DNA from: an uncultured Bacteroidales bacterium
Lineage (GTDB): Bacteria > Bacteroidota > Bacteroidia > Bacteroidales > Paludibacteraceae
Assembly (NCBI GenBank): GCA_900316995.1
Contig: ONEZ01000014.1
Span: forward strand, 1-55,776
Reading direction: 5' to 3'
Length of the DNA: 55,776 nt
Notes under the pieces: generated by a model
What the model saw: only the letters and a program-made list of their open reading frames with translations
The model's database searches: none
Told to the model about the DNA's origin: nothing
Made by a program: the position numbers and the translations under genes
Part shown: piece by piece, positions 53,431 to 55,776 of the stretch
Position numbering within the stretch: the stretch's first letter is position 1
Layout: each line of letters opens with the position of its first letter

Positions 53431-54384
53431 ATGATGATAGATTTTATTTCTACTACCAAACATCTTGAAGGCAAAGATACTCCTTTTTTGGGAAATCTGC
53501 AATTTGTTTCAGGCAATAATTCAGGGTGGCTCACATTTGAAGCAGTGGGATGCAGGAGAATTAAAGTCCAATACAATGAGCATCTCAACATCTTGAAAGT
53601 TAGTGGGAGCATAATGTATTTTATGCAAGGCCATAACTTCAGCTATGACAGGAAACTATTTGTTCAAGGCATTCAATACTTATCAACAATATTAAAGGTT
53701 GGTGACCTGTGGTCTTCACAGGTTGCAGCCTTTGAGAATGGAGTTATTATGAATGTTCCACTTGCACCAAAAGACTACATCCAACATCATACAACATTGC
53801 AGGCTGAGAAGTTGAAAACTTATGAGAATTCAATTGATAGAGGCTACTTCAGGGGGTGGAGGGATAAGGATGTTTTTTTGAAAATGTATGATGTTAAGAA
53901 TAACTTCAAACATAAGCTCAGCAGGCAGGAAAAATCTGATATTGGCCTTCAGGATGATGCTCAATACCTCAAATTTGAAGCTCACTATATAAGGCCAGAA
54001 TGCCTCAACAAAGGCAGGATGATACTTCTTTCAGACTTGGTCTGTCCTGAGTGGGAGTCTGTGTTCAGTGAAGATTTGTATTTACAATATAAAAGACTTG
54101 TTCCTATGAAAACACTTATTGCACCAACAAACAAAAAAGATTTGTCTTCTGCTGATATTATTGCACTGACCTTTGCTGAAGAAGGCCTACAGGCTGGAAA
54201 GAGCATTGGTGACATTAAAAAGCTAATCTATAGCAGAATTGATGCTATCTCTGAGGATGTTCTTAATATCTATGATAAGAGAGCAAGGAAGGCGCAAATT
54301 AATGGGCTGCTGAAGAAGTTACAGGAAGCACCTGAGAGTAAATATGACCTTTGCAATAAGCTTGCATCAGCTTTGGAAGTTTAA
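53431..54384 (+). CDS. putative phage gene II/X-type replication initiator
   Basis: 317 residues. The order of conserved pieces matches II/X-family (Phage_CRI) proteins of Bacteroidota: an early VSGSIMYFMQGHNFS block, then LFVQGIQYLSTIL, VAAFENGVIMNVP, DYIQHH, VFLKMYDVKNNF (in place of F-Y-D-K), AQYLKFEAHYIRPECLNKG (R-x-E-x-R-like) and LYLQYKRL. Such proteins nick DNA and start rolling-circle replication of single-stranded phages and plasmids. I cannot identify the nicking tyrosine with certainty. If right, the element has a replicating single-stranded or plasmid stage. Another reading is a relaxase-like protein of a mobilizable element. Confidence 0.6.
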   Translation: MMIDFISTTKHLEGKDTPFLGNLQFVSGNNSGWLTFEAVGCRRIKVQYNEHLNILKVSGSIMYFMQGHNFSYDRKLFVQGIQYLSTILKVGDLWSSQVAAFENGVIMNVPLAPKDYIQHHTTLQAEKLKTYENSIDRGYFRGWRDKDVFLKMYDVKNNFKHKLSRQEKSDIGLQDDAQYLKFEAHYIRPECLNKGRMILLSDLVCPEWESVFSEDLYLQYKRLVPMKTLIAPTNKKDLSSADIIALTFAEEGLQAGKSIGDIKKLIYSRIDAISEDVLNIYDKRARKAQINGLLKKLQEAPESKYDLCNKLASALEV

Positions 54385-54478
54385 GGAGTATCTTCAGGGA
54401 AATCTCTTTTAGTAGTAATCAGAATGTATAAGAATTTTTATTATTAGTATGTATTTAAAATTTTTTTTTTTTTTAATT

Positions 54479-54934
54479 ATGAGTAAAGAAATGTTTTCAG
54501 AAGATTATTTAAAGCAGTATGGACTGACTCCACTTCAGGAGAAGTCTGTTAGTTTGCTAATGTCAGGTAAGAATATTTGTCAGGTGGCCTCTGAGTGTGG
54601 CCTGCCTGAAGAAACTATCCTTCAATGGCAGGGCTTAGTTTCTGTTCAGTGTTATAAAAACAGGCTTATGCAGAGGGCAAGAGGCCAAATGGAGTTTAGG
54701 CTGTCTTCTATGTATGAAGATGCATTGAAGGCCTTACAGGACTGCCTTAACTCTGAGAATGATTCTATCAGATTGAAAGCAGCCTCAGCAGTTGTTGAGA
54801 TGATTAATGCTCTGAAGATTGGTGGAACTGATGCAAGGAAGGAAATAAAGAGCCTATGTGAATACTCCATTGACACAATGAGAATGGACAGTCAGAAGTA
54901 TGCCCAGATGCTTAAGGAGAATGGGCTTGAATAG
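54479..54934 (+). CDS. phage-type HTH protein (phBC6A51/terminase-small-subunit-like)
   Basis: 151 residues from ATG 54479; the ten codons before it are translated T-run. LTPLQEKSVSLLMSGKNICQ, then VASECGLPEETILQWQ form an N-terminal helix-turn-helix of the kind seen in phage small terminase subunits and phBC6A51-like proteins. The rest is long helices (RLMQRARGQMEFRLSSMYE, SENDSIRLKAASAVVEMINAL). No large terminase is nearby, so DNA packaging is unlikely to be done alone; a satellite using a helper phage is one possibility, DNA-binding regulation another. Confidence 0.65.
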   Translation: MSKEMFSEDYLKQYGLTPLQEKSVSLLMSGKNICQVASECGLPEETILQWQGLVSVQCYKNRLMQRARGQMEFRLSSMYEDALKALQDCLNSENDSIRLKAASAVVEMINALKIGGTDARKEIKSLCEYSIDTMRMDSQKYAQMLKENGLE

Positions 54935-54985
54935 TTTTTAGACATCAGATTATTATCTTCACTAATTATTTAGGTTTAAAAACAG

Positions 54986-55570
54986 ATGGATAGAAAAAAG
55001 GTCTGTATAAACCATCTTATCAGTATCAATGCAGGAGCTATCCCTGATTTTATCAAGTATGGAGCTGGCACACTGAATTTAATATTCATTCAAAATAATG
55101 TTAAGTTAGTTGCTGCAATGCCTTTTGTGGTGAATCAGCCTAAACAGGTTGTTATATTTAATGTCAGGGATGCTGATGGTACTGAATCAAAAAGGGTGGT
55201 GCATTATAAGTTTCTGCCTTCAAATTTGGGTGCTGGTGAAGTGCCTTACTTTGTCTGTCCTGTATCTGGTGAGCTATGCAAAAAGCTGTTCCTGAAAGAT
55301 TCTTTTTTGCTGTCCAGAAAGGCATTCTGTCATTATTACAGAGTGCAGCATTTGAGCCATTCTCAAAGATTGTGGGATACTTACTACAGAGAATCTTCTC
55401 TGAAGAACAGAAAAAGATATTACAAGGGTAGGCTAACTCCTTTTGGCTTCAAGGTTATCAAAGAGAAGTATCAGTCAGAACAGGCATATAGGGAGCTATT
55501 ATTTGCCATTGCTGGTTCTTTGAAGTCAAGAAGTGGAAGGGCTGGAAGGTCAAAGAATGCAGGAAGATAG
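54986..55570 (+). CDS. unknown element protein with cysteine/basic C-terminal half
   Basis: 194 residues. The first 70 are beta-like (FIKYGAGTLNLIFIQNNVKL). The middle FVCPVSGELCKKLFLKD, then CHYYRVQHLSHSQRLWDTYY has the layout of small proteins common on Bacteroidota and proteobacterial mobile elements (C-P-x-C-G-x-x-x-x-K-L-Y and C-x-x-C-x-x-L-x-Y-x-S-Q), but most of the zinc-type cysteines are replaced. The C-terminus is very basic (RSGRAGRSKNAGR). Probably nucleic-acid binding; function unknown. Confidence 0.65.
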   Translation: MDRKKVCINHLISINAGAIPDFIKYGAGTLNLIFIQNNVKLVAAMPFVVNQPKQVVIFNVRDADGTESKRVVHYKFLPSNLGAGEVPYFVCPVSGELCKKLFLKDSFLLSRKAFCHYYRVQHLSHSQRLWDTYYRESSLKNRKRYYKGRLTPFGFKVIKEKYQSEQAYRELLFAIAGSLKSRSGRAGRSKNAGR

Positions 55571-55596
55571 GCCTTTTTTACTCAAAAAATATGAAA

Positions 55597-55619
55597 AGTT
55601 TCAGTAATGTTTCAGTAAT
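55597..55619. repeat. right arm-type repeat pair (GTTTCAG motifs)
   Basis: AGTTTCAGTAAT followed by GTTTCAGTAAT, the counterpart of 49931-49953 at the other end of the element, in the same orientation. Confidence 0.65.
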
Positions 55620-55677
55620 GTACATTCAGAAGCACCTCTTAATTGCTGAATATCAATAAATTATATCATCTTCTCTT

Positions 55678-55691
55678 GTACCTCCGAGGGG
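55678..55691. repeat. right attachment-site copy within tRNA-Arg
   Basis: GTACCTCCGAGGGG, identical to 49801-49814; the last 13 bases are the tRNA 3' end (T arm and acceptor strand). Confidence 0.9.
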
Positions 55692-55750
55692 AATCGAACC
55701 CCTATCTAAAGTTTAGGAAACTTCTATTCTATCCGTTGAACTACAGAGGC
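55679..55750 (-). tRNA. tRNA-Arg(CCT), restored integration target
   Basis: 72 bases on the minus strand. Acceptor GCCTCTG pairs with CGGAGGT (with wobbles), D arm GTTC/GAAT-type, anticodon arm GAAGT-TTCCTAA-ACTTT with anticodon CCT, T arm AGGGG-TTCGATT-CCCCT, discriminator A, no encoded CCA. The anticodon stem starts with a G-T pair. CCT reads AGG, the very codon the integrated element uses heavily. The gene stays complete after insertion because the element carries the matching 3' end. Confidence 0.93.
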
Positions 55751-55776
55751 GTATGTTTATTTTGCCAAATGCTCGG

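Larger units (their letters stand above)
49801..55691. mobile_element. integrated element of about 5.9 kb in tRNA-Arg(CCT), almost free of CG
   Basis: Bounded by GTACCTCCGAGGGG at 49801-49814 and 55678-55691; the right copy lies in the 3' end of the tRNA gene. Contents in order: tyrosine integrase, unknown protein, excisionase-like HTH, unknown protein, gene II/X-like replication initiator, phage-type HTH protein, cysteine-bearing unknown; all read on the plus strand. GC content is visibly lower than the host, nearly all Arg codons are AGA or AGG, and only seven CG dinucleotides occur between the att copies (51044, 51147, 52106, 52421, 52456, 53103, 54293). No capsid, coat, Zot, conjugation or recognised cargo gene is present. 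It could be a small integrative plasmid, a phage satellite or a reduced filamentous-type prophage. Confidence 0.9.

Noticed and set aside
54479-54934. Evidence for a complete prophage (small terminase)
   Set aside because: No large terminase, portal, capsid or tail gene lies in the element; the HTH domain alone is not proof of packaging.

Overview
The window is a piece of a Bacteroidales chromosome (phylum Bacteroidota). This follows from lineage-typical genes (DUF4271, DUF6242, DUF3108 and DUF5106-like proteins, the TGS-type nucleoside kinase, a three-domain IspG), promoters of the TTTG-N19/20-TAnnTTTG type, and gene starts that mostly lack Shine-Dalgarno sequences. I cannot fix the family; Bacteroidaceae, Prevotellaceae and Muribaculaceae all remain possible.

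Layout. 1-2400: 5' part of a secreted fibronectin-type-III protein running off the left edge. 2598-6154: GNAT acetyltransferase, aldo/keto reductase, Dabb protein, C_GCAxxG_C_C protein, MFS transporter. 6346-9202: translation block rplM-rpsI and rpsB-tsf, with a structured 323-base leader between the pairs. 9497-19475: fumarase, tsaE, folate cyclo-ligase, topoisomerase IV A subunit, glycyl-tRNA synthetase, an Ig-like lipoprotein and a DUF3108 protein. 19506-30682: acetyltransferase-like protein, SDR, metK, a RelA/SpoT homologue, rpiB, pckA, ispG, an aquaporin and murF. 30777-41497: DUF6242 lipoprotein, coaD, nucleoside kinase, yidD, pssA, a recX fusion, uvrA, rnpA, hemD, DUF4271. 41566-49792: TrmH-type methyltransferase, argB, an ArgE-like deacylase, CYTH protein, acyltransferase, xerD, pta-ackA and a PAP2-like membrane protein. 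Most is ordinary core metabolism: acetate production by Pta/AckA, PEP carboxykinase and fumarase fit a fermenting anaerobe.

49801-55691 is different: a compact integrated element of about 5.9 kb inserted in the 3' end of a tRNA-Arg(CCT) gene, which it restores. A 14-bp direct repeat flanks it. It carries a tyrosine integrase, an excisionase-like HTH protein, a protein resembling filamentous-phage gene II/X replication initiators, a phage-type HTH protein and three unknowns. The most striking property is near-absence of the dinucleotide CG: I counted seven between the att copies, against abundant CG in the host genes. Two of the seven lie in one 12-bp palindrome ahead of the HTH gene.

Other points of interest: intergenic tandem repeats (TTGACAG, CGATTAAC-like, CTCCTAAA/CTCCTTAA) that often supply the stop codon of the gene before them or the leader of the gene after; a uvrA frame with no standard start codon next to such a repeat; a recX frame continuing into an exported thioredoxin-like protein; an RSH protein with intact hydrolase but altered synthetase motifs; and a topoisomerase IV A subunit ending in a sliding-clamp-like QLNLF tail.
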